From SZUA-287 sp036397975 (GTDB taxonomy: Bacteria; Bacteroidota; Ignavibacteria; UBA10030; UBA6906): DNA of 7,496 nucleotides. A program made the translations under genes and the position numbers. The notes below the pieces were generated by a model. It saw nothing but the letters and a program-made list of their open reading frames with translations. It was not told the DNA's origin and searched no databases. Below are positions 7,420 through 7,496 of the stretch, in pieces; position 1 is the first letter of the stretch; each line of letters opens with the position of its first letter. The stretch spans positions 1-7,496 of the forward strand of contig DASWHW010000210.1 in assembly GCA_036397975.1 (NCBI GenBank). The letters are read 5' to 3'.

Positions 7420-7496
7420 AGATCTAGAGCAGGTCAAAAAAAGAGATGTAAAGAAGCCGATCTTACGCTGGCTTGCGGCGTCGTTGTTTCTTGGAG
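7420..7496 (-). other. Upstream flank of the peptidase; possible end of a preceding gene
   Basis: These 77 bases precede the peptidase ATG. One minus-strand frame reads SKKQRRRKPA and then TAA at 7465-7463, a basic tail that could be the C-terminus of another minus-strand gene beginning outside the window. With only ten codons this cannot be proved. A pyrimidine-rich stretch with a T7 tract (7442-7436) lies between that stop and the ATG. I see no convincing promoter; TAAGAT at 7465-7460 resembles a -10 box but has no matching -35. Confidence 0.22.

Noticed and set aside
7435..7437. TTG as the start codon of the S9 peptidase.
   Set aside because: It adds six residues in front of a good signal peptide and has no ribosome binding site; the ATG at 7419 is simpler.
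7436..7474. Terminator-like AAGCC/GGCTT hairpin with a T tract before the peptidase.
   Set aside because: The stem is only 5 bp with an 11-base loop, and the T tract is about 10 bases away from it, so it is not a credible intrinsic terminator.

Overview
All coding sequence in this window lies on the minus strand. Read in the direction of transcription (right to left) it holds four genes: a secreted DPP-IV-like S9 peptidase, dnaX (DNA polymerase III gamma/tau), a large periplasmic-propeller sensor histidine kinase, and its NarL-type response regulator, which is cut off by the left edge. Packing is very tight. Peptidase and dnaX overlap by 4 bases (ATGA), kinase and regulator overlap by 4 bases (ATGA), and only 51 bases separate dnaX from the kinase. 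No stretch over 300 bases lacks a gene. I see no tRNA, rRNA, CRISPR array, insertion sequence or other mobile element.

Organism: base composition is moderate. The sensor architecture (tandem 'Reg_prop' blades, a Y_Y_Y domain, then a HisKA_3 kinase), the style of the DnaX N-terminus, the secreted S9 peptidase and the weak Shine-Dalgarno signals suggest a member of the Fibrobacteres-Chlorobi-Bacteroidetes group, perhaps on the Ignavibacteria/Chlorobi/Kapabacteria side. This is inference from family resemblance; no marker gene here settles it.

The genes look ordinary by family. The most interesting signal is inside dnaX. An uninterrupted run of nine A on the coding strand (three in-frame AAA codons) sits exactly at the border between the clamp-loader core and the tau-specific tail. 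Stop codons follow almost at once in both other frames: TGA after two codons in -1 and TAA after six codons in +1. An 8-bp hairpin can be drawn just downstream. This is the layout of the programmed slippage sites that make the short gamma protein in Escherichia coli (ribosomal frameshift) and Thermus thermophilus (A9 transcriptional slippage), so the gene probably makes both tau (567 aa) and a gamma form of about 379-382 aa. The DnaX zinc module also shows only three of the usual four cysteines.

The kinase and regulator form a signalling pair. The periplasmic double propeller (14 blades) senses an unknown ligand, the cytoplasmic kinase phosphorylates the receiver, and the LuxR/NarL helix-turn-helix binds DNA. 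No target genes are in the window. The peptidase may be co-transcribed and translationally coupled with dnaX, an unusual partnership for a replication gene.
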